Below the pieces are notes generated by a model. That model had not been told where the DNA came from. It worked only from the letters and a program-made list of their open reading frames with translations, and did no database searches. Below, piece after piece: positions 17,261 to 25,309 of a stretch of 49,858 nucleotides of DNA. The number at the start of each line of letters is the position of its first letter. Position 1 is the stretch's first letter. Origin of the DNA: Dehalococcoidales bacterium (GTDB taxonomy: Bacteria > Chloroflexota > Dehalococcoidia > Dehalococcoidales > Fen-1064); the NCBI GenBank assembly GCA_016783135.1, contig JADHXC010000012.1:1-49858 (forward strand), in the 5' to 3' direction. The translations under genes were made by a program, and so were the position numbers.

Positions 17261-18333
17261 AGGTCATACTCCATACCCAGTTCCTCAGCCAGCAGCTTCA
17301 GGTCGTCAATGACCTTCGGGTCAAGCGGAATGCCGTTGGACTGCCGCTCTTCGGCAATTTCAGCTTCATACGGACCGGGAATGGTTATCCTGTCCACGCC
17401 CGGTATCCTGGGCAGGGCTTCCAGTGCGTTAATGAAGGCATCCACACTTTTCTTAAAGTCCTCGATGGGAGTGAAGCTGTCAATGCGTAGCGCCCCGAAG
17501 AAGTGGTCGGAGTAGTTCCCCCTCGCCTCCGGAAGGGTTTCCTTGATAAGGCTCGCCACTGACCCGGAAAGAGGCCCGCTGAGGAGGTCAATCACCAGAC
17601 CGAGGCCGAACCCCTTATAGACACCCAATTCTGGACTTCCGCCCAGGGGTAGCATGCCGCCGCCACCTCGAAACCGCTTTGTGGGGTCTGTGACCGGTTG
17701 GCCCTCACTGTCAATCACCCAGCCCTCGGGAATATCGGAGCCGGTGCGGATGGCAATCTCTATTTTACCCCCGGCACACGTCGACGTCGCCATATCAAGT
17801 ACAATGGGCGGCTTCTCCCCGGCAGGTACCGCCACTGCCAGCGGGTTGCTGCTGATTGCCGGAACACTGCTCCCCGGCGCTACCACGATAGGTACATTGT
17901 TCGTCCCGGAAAAGCCAATCATATCGTGTTCCAGGGCCATCATCGCGTAGTAGGCCGCGGCGCCGTAGTGGGTGCTATTCCGTGCCGTGACGAAACTGGC
18001 ACCGGTCTCCCTTGCCCGGTTTATCGCCTCGTTCATTGCGTGATAGCCGACCACGAAGCCAAGTCCGTTGTCGCCATCCATGACCGCAGTTGAGGGTGCA
18101 TGGCTGAAGACTTGAAGCTTCGGGGTGACGTTTATCAGCCCACGCCGTATCCGATTGCCATAGAACATCCGCAGGTGGGCAACACCGTGGGATTCCACAC
18201 CCCGCAGGTCGCAGGCGACCAGTATCCTGGCAGTTATCTCGGCATCTTCTTTCGGTACACCCAGTTTTTCAAGCGCTTCTGTGGAAAATCTGGTCAGTTT
18301 CCCGGTGTCAACCCTCGGTCTTTCCTCAGACAA
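17257..18333 (-). CDS. Malate/L-lactate dehydrogenase-type oxidoreductase (Ldh2/MdhA family)
   Basis: 358 aa. Family landmarks are RGVESHGVAHLRMFYGNRIR near residue 50, TARNSTHYGAAAYYAMMALE, IGFSGTNNVPIVVAPGSSVP, AISSNPLAVAVP and IVLDMATSTCAGGKIEIA. These NAD(P)-dependent enzymes of the non-Rossmann type reduce 2-keto acids such as malate/oxaloacetate, sulfolactate or ureidoglycolate; the exact substrate is unknown. It starts at the ATG at 18333 with an AAAGGAGGAATG-type SD. It ends within the terminal CTAG of repeat copy D. Confidence 0.9.
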   Translation of the reverse strand: MSEERPRVDTGKLTRFSTEALEKLGVPKEDAEITARILVACDLRGVESHGVAHLRMFYGNRIRRGLINVTPKLQVFSHAPSTAVMDGDNGLGFVVGYHAMNEAINRARETGASFVTARNSTHYGAAAYYAMMALEHDMIGFSGTNNVPIVVAPGSSVPAISSNPLAVAVPAGEKPPIVLDMATSTCAGGKIEIAIRTGSDIPEGWVIDSEGQPVTDPTKRFRGGGGMLPLGGSPELGVYKGFGLGLVIDLLSGPLSGSVASLIKETLPEARGNYSDHFFGALRIDSFTPIEDFKKSVDAFINALEALPRIPGVDRITIPGPYEAEIAEERQSNGIPLDPKVIDDLKLLAEELGMEYDL

Positions 18334-18558
18334 TAGTCATTCCTCCTTTTCCAGTGGTTGCCGTTGCGTGCTATCGTGCTGCTGTTCCCTGCCGACCACT
18401 CGCGATACAGAGTATAGTAGCCTGTCACCTCTGCGAGGTCGGCTAGCAGACAGTCTATACTTTACATTATTGGCGGTACGCGGGCAACACCTCAGCGCTC
18501 CTCGTAATAACACCGGTATCTCTCACCAGGCCAACTTTGGCAGAGTGACATTGCGCTG

Positions 18559-18567
18559 TGCTAGAAT
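18559..18567 (+). promoter_or_regulatory. Extended -10 promoter of the 808-aa DUF362 gene
   Basis: TGCTAGAAT, matching the TGn-TATAAT extended -10 pattern, with TTGGCA 19 nt upstream of the TAGAAT. Transcription would start near 18574. The rest of the 277-bp divergent spacer (18334-18610) holds a short ACCTC/GAGGT hairpin and nothing coding. Confidence 0.45.
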
Positions 18568-18610
18568 ACAGGCTACATGGAACTCAAGATGTAAGGAGGG
18601 GCAGCAGACC

Positions 18611-21037
18611 ATGGCGAAATCAGGGAAGGTTGTTAATTCTCCGCTCGGAGAGACCGAGGTTGATTCCGGCGGTTCGGCGATTGGTGCTGTCAGGCTCAAT
18701 CCGGAGCTGGCCTATCATACGATTCCGGTATTGCTCAAAGAGGTCATCGATGGAGGGAGCGAGAAGGCCTGGGCAGAGATAGTATCCAGAATCGACTATA
18801 TCTACTCCGGTCTGGGTCACGCCATGGCAGCCCTGGACAGCGATACCGGCTTTTCTGCCGAGGTGAAGGCAAGGGTAGAACGGGGCCAGAAACTGTTTTT
18901 CAAACCGAATATTGTGACGCCCGCGACGATTGACCGTATGACACACGGCCCGGGTAATATCGGTGTTTGCACGCCGTGGGAGTTCGTCGCTGCATTGATG
19001 CGCTGGTTCCATGACAGTCTGGGGATATCCTACCACCAGATGTCGATTGGTGAAGGTGGGTCTGTGGTATCGGTCACGGCCGGTGTGGAGACACGTCTCC
19101 TGGGAGGCAACGGTGTCGTGACGACGCAGGCCGTAATGGAGGGTAAGCACGGTGATGTCTACGGCGGGTGGGGCTTCTACTTTACCCGGAAATACCTTGC
19201 GGACAGCCATGACACGGACCATACCGATGACCCGATGAGTGGCTATGCAGAAAGCCTGTCCGGTGTCTGCCTGCCGTCGGGACAGGTCAGGGACAAGCTG
19301 CTGGTCTACGATATCAACAAGATCGATGATGACCGCTCGAACGGCCGCGAGGTCCCTGTAGCCAAAGGCATTAACTTCCAGGCAATCACGTTGCACAAGG
19401 TTCTCGTGGGTGGTAATCCGAATAACGAGCAGGACCGCAAGGACTGGCCGGGGTGCGTGCTGGTGAACGTGTCCAAGCTCAAGATACACCAGGTAGAACT
19501 GATTACCAACGTGATTAAGAACCTGGGTGTCGGTCTCTACCCCATGGAGGCTAACGTGAGCGCCGAGCCGGGGAAAATCCGGTGGTTGTATGCTTCCCCG
19601 GACCGCCCGATGCCGCCACTCAAGACCCGGGTCCCCCACAACAGGTGGGTGGGTGAGAGTGATGAAGAGACAGGGATGCCCCTCCGGGACAAGGACGGCA
19701 ACTATATTATCAACAGGACCGGTGGTATGGAAGCGTCCATGGCGGATATCATTGAGGCGGTCAAGGAGCAGGATATCATGATGCTCCATGTCGTTGATGC
19801 CATTGAGACGACCAACATCGCTCATGCCCAGGTGGGTTTCACGCCGGTGCCGGAGGGCTTCATCTTCGCCAGCACTGACCCGGTCGCGGCGGATGTCCTG
19901 TCTGCCCGATACCTCCACTCGATGCTTCCCGTTAACGAGGCGAGGAAGGTCCAGAAAGAGCACAACCTGCCTTCCGAGTTCATCCAGAGGGTGCCCCTCC
20001 CTTATTCGGACGGGCAGAATATCCTTACCGGTGAGGGGTATGACTCCCCGATATCCCGCTACCTGGCATTCCAGCATTGCGAAGAAAGGGGACTGGGGCA
20101 ACAGCAGTATCATGTCGTCGGGCGTGACCAGTGGCATGGAGGTGAACTGGCCTCACTCCAGGGTCGCATCGGGCGGGTCGATGCCGGCGTGTTCTCCGAA
20201 CTGGTCACCGGTACGATGTACTGGGATATATTCAAACCCCTCTGGGACCTCCAGGCGATGTGCTTTGCCTACCTGGAGGCGAATGACAGCCTGACCGGCT
20301 CCAGCTACAAGCAGACGATACTCGAAGCCCTCGATGAAAATGGTGATGGCGTAATCGATTACAGTGAGAAAGGCCGGGGGGCTGGTATTGGATTCATGAC
20401 CTATGGTGCGCGTCTGATGGTATCGGACTTGAGCCCGCAGGATATGCTGCGGATAAGGTTCCTCCTTGGCGCAGTACCAATCCGGTTCCTGAGCAAAGAG
20501 TGGAACACCGACGGGCATGACCTCGGCCAGCGTTTTCAGGCCGTTGGCGCACTGCTTCTGGCGTGGCGGATGTCGCAGATACCGGGGGAGAAACCGGACC
20601 CGTTCTTCCCGAAGATGACCTGGGGCAACGGTAAATGGCCCAGCCTGCAGTACGCAATACACAGGCAACTGTGCACCCGGATATACGGCCCAATGTTCCC
20701 TGACTGGTTTGACACGCTGATGTCGCCATACGGACACGCTTTCCGGTATGCTGACCTGCAGTGGAATGGCAGCAAATATACCGGCAATATAATGCCGACC
20801 TTTGGGTTTGGTGCTGCCGCCATGGGAGAAGATGTCATCGGGAAGTACCACGCGGACGTAGCCCGGGGGGGGAACCCGCTGCCCTTTGTTCTCTACGTAC
20901 CGCCCGGGTTGGGGAGCGTCGAGAACGGGCCTATCCCTAATGTTGAGGAGACTGACGACCCCAACCTGGTATTCACGGCAAGTTTCAAGGGCGGTGAAGA
21001 GGTCTGGCAGAAGCTGGTACTCTCCGAGATACCCTAG
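18611..21037 (+). CDS. Large DUF362 protein with EF-hand calcium-binding loop, 808 aa
   Basis: Start chosen at the ATG at 18611 behind AAGGAGG; the open frame extends back to 18281 without SD support. The N-terminal two thirds is DUF362-like (LFFKPNIVTPATIDRMT, GCVLVNVSKLKIHQVELITN, GFIFASTDPVAADVLSARYL). Residues 575-586 form a complete EF-hand loop, DENGDGVIDYSE, with D/N/D/D/E at positions 1, 3, 5, 9 and 12. The C-terminal 220 residues are Trp- and Pro-rich and unfamiliar. There is no signal peptide, TM segment or Cys-rich cluster motif, so it is probably cytosolic. The function is unknown. Its TAG stop is the first TAG of repeat copy E. Confidence 0.8.
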   Translation: MAKSGKVVNSPLGETEVDSGGSAIGAVRLNPELAYHTIPVLLKEVIDGGSEKAWAEIVSRIDYIYSGLGHAMAALDSDTGFSAEVKARVERGQKLFFKPNIVTPATIDRMTHGPGNIGVCTPWEFVAALMRWFHDSLGISYHQMSIGEGGSVVSVTAGVETRLLGGNGVVTTQAVMEGKHGDVYGGWGFYFTRKYLADSHDTDHTDDPMSGYAESLSGVCLPSGQVRDKLLVYDINKIDDDRSNGREVPVAKGINFQAITLHKVLVGGNPNNEQDRKDWPGCVLVNVSKLKIHQVELITNVIKNLGVGLYPMEANVSAEPGKIRWLYASPDRPMPPLKTRVPHNRWVGESDEETGMPLRDKDGNYIINRTGGMEASMADIIEAVKEQDIMMLHVVDAIETTNIAHAQVGFTPVPEGFIFASTDPVAADVLSARYLHSMLPVNEARKVQKEHNLPSEFIQRVPLPYSDGQNILTGEGYDSPISRYLAFQHCEERGLGQQQYHVVGRDQWHGGELASLQGRIGRVDAGVFSELVTGTMYWDIFKPLWDLQAMCFAYLEANDSLTGSSYKQTILEALDENGDGVIDYSEKGRGAGIGFMTYGARLMVSDLSPQDMLRIRFLLGAVPIRFLSKEWNTDGHDLGQRFQAVGALLLAWRMSQIPGEKPDPFFPKMTWGNGKWPSLQYAIHRQLCTRIYGPMFPDWFDTLMSPYGHAFRYADLQWNGSKYTGNIMPTFGFGAAAMGEDVIGKYHADVARGGNPLPFVLYVPPGLGSVENGPIPNVEETDDPNLVFTASFKGGEEVWQKLVLSEIP

Positions 21038-21202
21038 CAGGGGGCTGTAAAACCATTTCGACCAAACCCCCGTGCGGCCCATCTGGGCCGCCTTCCCCTT
21101 ACTAAGGGGAAGGGGAGAGATTAGGTTAGGGGGCGCTTCTCAGAAGGGGCAGGCCCTTCAGAAAGGACACGCCCTCTGGACTCCCCTTTTTCATCACCAT
21201 GC
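21034..21202 (+). repeat. Dispersed palindromic repeat, copy E (GGCCC-insert subtype)
   Basis: About 169 bp. It starts CTAGCAGGGGGCTGTAAAA and ends TTTTTCATCACCATG. Like copy D it carries GCGGCCCATCTGGGCCGC; the central palindrome has drifted to CTTACTAAGGGGAAGGGG, and the CTGGGGG hairpin is lost. It is the most diverged copy. Its first TAG (21035-21037) is the stop codon of the DUF362 gene. Confidence 0.75.
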
Positions 21203-21242
21203 CAGTCACTGGCAGGCGCGGGGCGTGGTATTGATGGTGGTC

Positions 21243-21830
21243 TTAGCGCCGGAAAGCGCCGCGTTCCTTTTTCCGGAAGAAATACCCGGCAGCGAGTCCG
21301 AGTGCAAGACCACCAAGGTGGGCCTGCCAGGCGACCCCGGGAGAGATTATCAGCATCCCGACTACGACGACAATCCAGAGGTCTACAGGAATCATGAACC
21401 ACAGGTACACCTTTAGTCGGGGTCTCATCACTGCCATCACGCCCATGACGGCATACAATGCACCGGAGGCACCGACCACTGTTACGAAATCGGACCCCAA
21501 AAACAGAAAGGCGACATTGGCCAGTAGTCCTCCTGCGAAATATACCAGGAGGAACTTGATTTCACCGACCAGTCCAAGAAGATAGGAACCGAAGAAATAC
21601 AGCATGAGCATGTTTCCCAGGAAGTGCCACAGGCCGGCGTGGACAAACATATTGGTCACAATCGTCCACGGTTCATTAATTAGCTCTATCGGCGTGAGGC
21701 CGAAAGTGGATATTATGAGACTACGCTGTATCATAGTGGCGATATAGAACAGCAGATTTGCTGCCATAATGATCCATATCGGGGTCATATTTATGCCTGG
21801 TCCCCGGAAACCGCTGTATCTAACTCTCAC
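21243..21830 (-). CDS. Rhomboid-family intramembrane serine protease
   Basis: 195 aa with six hydrophobic segments. The catalytic Ser is S122 in GASGALYAVMG and the catalytic His H171 in WQAHLGGLALGL; HAGLWHFLGNMLMLYFFG is the conserved helix-2 HxxxxHxxxN-like region. It cleaves membrane proteins within or near their TM helices. I used GTG at 21830 (GAGGT, 9 nt spacing); ATG at 21788 (MTPIWIIM) is the alternative. The short basic tail RKKERGAFRR is cytosolic. The candidate ncRNA and its terminator are immediately upstream on the same strand. Confidence 0.9.
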   Translation of the reverse strand: MRVRYSGFRGPGINMTPIWIIMAANLLFYIATMIQRSLIISTFGLTPIELINEPWTIVTNMFVHAGLWHFLGNMLMLYFFGSYLLGLVGEIKFLLVYFAGGLLANVAFLFLGSDFVTVVGASGALYAVMGVMAVMRPRLKVYLWFMIPVDLWIVVVVGMLIISPGVAWQAHLGGLALGLAAGYFFRKKERGAFRR

Positions 21831-21901
21831 TCTGAATCAACCTCGTATCTCTTTAACCTATTATGCCACAGGGCGCGGCCTGGCACCAATAGCTACAGAA
21901 T

Positions 21902-21936
21902 AAAAAAGTGGAGGGTGCTACCGAAGCACCCTCCAC
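21902..21936 (-). terminator. Strong Rho-independent terminator (minus strand)
   Basis: A perfect 12-bp stem at 21908-21919 and 21925-21936 with a 5-nt loop; read on the minus strand it is followed by TTTTTTA. It ends the RNA that starts near 22156, upstream of the rhomboid gene. Confidence 0.93.
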
Positions 21937-22156
21937 CACATGTCACTCCAAGTCGAACCGGACTCACTCGCGGCTCTCGGCCGCATCAGGCCTCTCTTTT
22001 ACGAGAACGGCCTCTAATTTATTTCACCGAGCCGGGTTCGTTTCCAGCCCGCCCTGCTTTCGCAGGGCCTTAAGAATCAACCTGCCAAACTCCTAATACT
22101 GCATGAAGCCTCATAATGCACCTCCACAGTATCATTCAGGACCGGCCAGTCCAACT
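21902..22156 (-). ncRNA. Candidate structured non-coding RNA, about 255 nt
   Basis: A complete transcription unit without a credible protein: promoter TTGACA-N17-TAGAGT, about 255 nt, then a perfect terminator. The RNA can form a 12-bp long-range helix (22029-22040 with 21954-21965, one mismatch, one wobble). This helix encloses two hairpins, AGGCC...GGCCT and GCGGC-CGAGA-GCCGC, giving a three-way junction. Upstream of it lie a GCCCTGC-GAAA-GCAGGGC hairpin and an AUACUG/CAGUAU hairpin that holds GGAGGUG and an AUG. That AUG opens only a 7-codon frame (MRLHAVL). It does not fit the tmRNA, SRP or RNase P motifs I know, and its branching argues against 6S RNA. It could instead be an attenuator leader for rhomboid. 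Confidence 0.65.
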
Positions 22157-22162
22157 GTCTAT

Positions 22163-22191
22163 ACTCTACCACAATGGACGGCTTTTGTCAA
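22163..22191 (-). promoter_or_regulatory. Strong sigma70-type promoter of the candidate ncRNA
   Basis: On the minus strand, perfect -35 TTGACA (22186-22191), 17-nt spacer, -10 TAGAGT (22163-22168). Predicted start near 22156. Confidence 0.75.
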
Positions 22192-22352
22192 TGTTTGTAT
22201 CGTCCGGTCCGGTACATTCGGGATTCCAGGGAAGGTGCTGTCTTAGACCTCATCACACGTTAAGAGCAAATGCACGGACCTGCCGCTCCGACACGGACTG
22301 GAACGTTGATGGCACCATGCCGTAACTTCTCTGCAACCCTTGAAGAGAACTG

Positions 22353-22384
22353 TTAACCGCGGCTTAACATCGGGGCTGTATACT
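22353..22384 (+). promoter_or_regulatory. Pho-box-like operator and promoter
   Basis: Direct repeat TTAACC-N5-TTAACA (22353-22358, 22364-22369; 11-bp period), then 9 nt, then -10 TATACT (22379-22384). This is the arrangement of PhoB/PhoP-activated promoters, where the repeat replaces a -35 and sits about 10 nt from the -10. The regulator is not in the window, so the assignment rests on motif and spacing only. Confidence 0.5.
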
Positions 22385-22419
22385 GTGATTAACAGAAGGA
22401 TAAGGGAGGAAGAAATCAA

Positions 22420-22545
22420 ATGAACTATCTGGTAAAGTCAGCCCGAGCGGTTACACGGATACTGAGCACAGTAATTGGAGACGGTGTCACCTCCCCGGCC
22501 GATAGGGCACTCAAGCAGAACCTATACCTCGGTACCTATCGGTAA
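22420..22545 (+). CDS. Small protein, 41 aa, single-gene operon
   Basis: A short frame below usual calling thresholds: it begins MNYLVKSARAVTRILSTVIG and ends QNLYLGTYR. It has an SD-like GGGAGG 10 nt upstream, a Pho-box-like promoter 36 bp upstream, and a perfect 14-bp terminator 19 bp after the stop. The N-terminal half could form an amphipathic helix (VKSARAVTRILSTVIG); there is no Cys and no clear TM segment. I do not recognise the family. The complete promoter-SD-frame-terminator set argues that it is real, although a regulatory RNA that happens to contain a frame is possible. Confidence 0.6.
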   Translation: MNYLVKSARAVTRILSTVIGDGVTSPADRALKQNLYLGTYR

Positions 22546-22563
22546 ATCCTGAAACCCGATAAT

Positions 22564-22595
22564 AAAAGGCCTGCCGGACACCCGGCAGGCCTTTT
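22564..22595. terminator. Bidirectional Rho-independent terminator
   Basis: A perfect 14-bp stem AAAAGGCCTGCCGG / CCGGCAGGCCTTTT with an ACAC loop. T runs occur on both strands, so it can end the 41-aa gene (plus) and the SDR gene (minus). Confidence 0.93.
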
Positions 22596-22692
22596 CTGTT
22601 TCTGTGTATTTACCGATGCCAGGACCGGCTGGCAGTAGGCCACACTTCGGGATATTGTACCCATCCTCCCATCTCCTCAGCTGTGGTCAGAC

Positions 22693-23556
22693 TCACGGTG
22701 AGTCTTGCTGGCTCTGTAGTTCAAAGGCCTGCATGATGGCCGCCAACAATGGTGAAGCCTCAGGGTCATCCCCGGCCCACTGTCGTCCCCCGGTGAGGCC
22801 ACCGTCAACAACCAGGGCATGACCATTAACGAAGCTGGAGTCGTCGCTGGCCAGCCACAGGGCTGCCTGGGCAATGTCCTCGGGGAGACCGGAGCGCTTG
22901 ATAGGCTGCAGGTCGGCGAAGACGGGCTTCAAGGACTCAGCCATCCTGTCAGCACCCTCGGCGGAAAGGCCGATGCCTCTACCGAAAATGCCGGTAGCGA
23001 TGCCTCCGGGGCAGATGCAGTTCACCCGCACACCGCTGATGCCCAGCTCCATGGCTACGGTGCGTGTTAGGTGGACTATGGCTGCCTTGCAGGTACTGTA
23101 AGGATGGCCGCCAAAACCCGTCTGCAGGCCGGCAACGCTGGCAGTGCTGATGATGCTTCCCGAGCCCTGGCGCTTCATGACCGGGGCGGCATACTTGATT
23201 CCGAGAAAAACACTGCGCAGAAGCAGGTTGATTGTCATGTCCCAGCCCTCAACCGGAATTTCCTCGACAAGTCCCGAGGCACCACCGGAACCGGCGTTAT
23301 TGAATATGCAGTCCAGGCGTCCCAGTTTCTGCTCGGCGTGGTCCACAAGCATCTTGATGTCTTCTTCCCGGGTAACGTCAGCGTGGAGGAAGGTAGCGTT
23401 CGGTCCCACCTCCGTGGCAACCCGCTGTGCCATAGCGTCTTCGATGTCCCCGAAGACTACTAGTGCCCCCTCCTGTACGAAGAGCCGTACCGTTGCCCGG
23501 CCGATTCCGCTAGCCCCGCCGGTTATCACTGCCACCTTGCCATCAAGCTTACCCAT
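22693..23556 (-). CDS. Short-chain dehydrogenase/reductase (classical SDR)
   Basis: 287 aa. Cofactor site TGGASGIG at 12-19, NNAG motif (FNNAGSGG), catalytic Ser in IISTASVAG, and YxxxK as YSTCK. The acidic residue after beta-2 (VFGDIED) favours NAD(H) over NADP(H). Expected to interconvert an alcohol and a ketone; the substrate is unknown. It is slightly longer than usual owing to a C-terminal tail after VVDGGLTGG. SD AAGGAGAA precedes the ATG at 23556. Confidence 0.92.
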   Translation of the reverse strand: MGKLDGKVAVITGGASGIGRATVRLFVQEGALVVFGDIEDAMAQRVATEVGPNATFLHADVTREEDIKMLVDHAEQKLGRLDCIFNNAGSGGASGLVEEIPVEGWDMTINLLLRSVFLGIKYAAPVMKRQGSGSIISTASVAGLQTGFGGHPYSTCKAAIVHLTRTVAMELGISGVRVNCICPGGIATGIFGRGIGLSAEGADRMAESLKPVFADLQPIKRSGLPEDIAQAALWLASDDSSFVNGHALVVDGGLTGGRQWAGDDPEASPLLAAIMQAFELQSQQDSP

Positions 23557-23793
23557 TTCACATTCTCCTTATGTCCGTGTGTTGACTGATTCTAGCAAGT
23601 GTTAGAGCAGGCGTCAAAGTGTGGGAGCTTAATGGTAGCTGTGAAGGGGGTTTGGTCTTTTCATGAAAGCCCATGCTTGTTCTGCTAAAACGGGCCAGGG
23701 ACCAACCGGCGGAGAAACAGGTCCGTACCGGTTAGCCCCCTTTGGGCTACCTATCAGAGCCAGGACAGGTTCAGGTACCAGAGTGAGGAAAGG

Positions 23794-25257
23794 TCACCAC
23801 AGGAGTGGTTCCGCCTCGGCAAGGACACCCACCATCTCGTCGGCAACTTTCTCAGCGTCAGCGCCGTATTCCTGCAGCAGGCTTTCCTTAACCCATATCG
23901 AGAAGAGATAGCGCAGACATCGGCGGTCTTCTCTCTGTGCCAGCAGGAACTCCGAGTGTTCCCGGTTTATCACGATAGTACCGGCGTTCGGGTCATATAA
24001 ACTGCGGTAGTATGCCCGGTCATCCGGCAAAGACTGTAGCGAAATTGACGGGGCGCGATTGGGAGTACGCAGCACAGTCCTGGTAGACCCATTGCCGTTA
24101 CCGGAGTGGGTTGATAAGGCAGCCGCTGGTTCCCTTGATGGAGTTCGCCCCCTCTCAACGCCAGCAGCCGTTATCACGGTGAGATTGGCAAGCAGTCCCC
24201 TATCGCGGTAGCGCAGGAACTTGTCAATCAGCCTTCCCGCCTTGTTCAGGATGATGGTGAAACGCCGCTCCTGAGACTCGGCACTGACTTCCTGGATGAG
24301 CTGCTGGATTCTTGGTTCGAGCTTGTGCAGCTCGGTAACGAAGGAGCGGAAGACCTCGTCCTGTACCACCGCAGTCTTGTCGGCAGTACGCTTGAGACGG
24401 TCGCAACGAATATAACCCTCAAGTCGCTGGTCTATCCAGGGGACGGTCTTGAAGTCGTTGAGGTCGCTGAGCGGACAGACCAGGGTACCGCCTCGACCGT
24501 ACAGACTGATGTGAGCATCCAGCATCTCCCAGGGAAGAACGTAGAGCTCAGCGAAGGCGGAACTCGCCCCATTTATAGGCAGGCTGGTAGAAAGGACTTT
24601 CACGCCCCGAAAACGCTGGGAGTGTATCTGCTCGAAATCAGCCCCGTCAGAGATAGACAGGGCATACAGATTCGCCCTCAGGTCGCTGGCAAACTGCTGC
24701 CCCAGTGAGTCCTTAATCCGTTCCCTGGATAGCTGGGCAGCGATATCGGGTATGATACCTTCGAGGTAAGCAACGGTTCCACGGTGGTTGTGCTCATGCT
24801 CCGGGCAGTGTTCGACTATTTCGGCGCGACCGGTCTTCAACCAGGGACGTTTCAGCACCAGGCAGCTTGACGGCTTTCCCTCCTCCGCGCTGGAAGCCAG
24901 GTGCAGTTCTTCGGTAATCAGGGCGAAAGCCAGCAGGCCGATACCCTGTTCGCCTCTCAGGGCAAGGCTGATTTTCTCAGAGTCACCAATCCGGCGAAGG
25001 ACCTGTTTCATCTTCTCCGGTGTCATCCCGACCCCGTTGTCTCTGATAATAATTCGTTTCAGGGTGACTACGTTATTGCCATTACCCACCGCGCCGTGCT
25101 GCAGTCGGATCCAGATGTGTCCCTCCTCGGGTTTGGCCTGCTCGATGGCATCAGCAGCGTTCTCGACGAACTGCTTCAGCGCCTCCTGGGGGTTACGGCA
25201 GACATTGGCCAGAACCTGGAAAACACCGGGACCGGTATGAAGCTTCACTTCAGCCAT
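23794..25257 (-). CDS. GHKL (Hsp90-like) ATPase domain protein of unknown role
   Basis: 487 aa. The N-terminal ATPase shows the N box QFVENAADAIEQA, the G1 box IIRDNGVGMT and the G2-like GEQGIGLLAFA, as in Hsp90/MutL/MORC-type ATPases rather than histidine kinases (no DHp His). The middle (about 180-340) is a mixed alpha/beta transducer-like region. It is followed by a low-complexity Ser/Thr/Arg/Gly linker at about 375-410 (SREPAAALSTHSGNGNGSTR). A helical C-terminal domain ends the chain. There are no membrane segments. It follows a MerR-like regulator gene by 52 bp in one transcript. A DNA-handling, chaperone or defence role is possible, but the sequence does not decide. Confidence 0.8.
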   Translation of the reverse strand: MAEVKLHTGPGVFQVLANVCRNPQEALKQFVENAADAIEQAKPEEGHIWIRLQHGAVGNGNNVVTLKRIIIRDNGVGMTPEKMKQVLRRIGDSEKISLALRGEQGIGLLAFALITEELHLASSAEEGKPSSCLVLKRPWLKTGRAEIVEHCPEHEHNHRGTVAYLEGIIPDIAAQLSRERIKDSLGQQFASDLRANLYALSISDGADFEQIHSQRFRGVKVLSTSLPINGASSAFAELYVLPWEMLDAHISLYGRGGTLVCPLSDLNDFKTVPWIDQRLEGYIRCDRLKRTADKTAVVQDEVFRSFVTELHKLEPRIQQLIQEVSAESQERRFTIILNKAGRLIDKFLRYRDRGLLANLTVITAAGVERGRTPSREPAAALSTHSGNGNGSTRTVLRTPNRAPSISLQSLPDDRAYYRSLYDPNAGTIVINREHSEFLLAQREDRRCLRYLFSIWVKESLLQEYGADAEKVADEMVGVLAEAEPLLW

Positions 25258-25309
25258 AGGTCACCTCCTGTTGCCTTATCCTTCAAATACACTGCTGGTC
25301 CGATTGTAC

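Noticed and set aside
18620-20137. 505-aa minus-strand frame under the DUF362 gene, and a 309-aa frame at 20153-21082
   Set aside because: Antisense shadows in GC-rich DNA; the plus-strand protein shows conserved DUF362 and EF-hand motifs.
21902-22156. Assignment of the folded RNA to tmRNA, 6S, T-box or a known riboswitch
   Set aside because: No T-box AGGGTGG motif, no tmRNA tag frame or tRNA-like ends, branched rather than rod shape; left unassigned.
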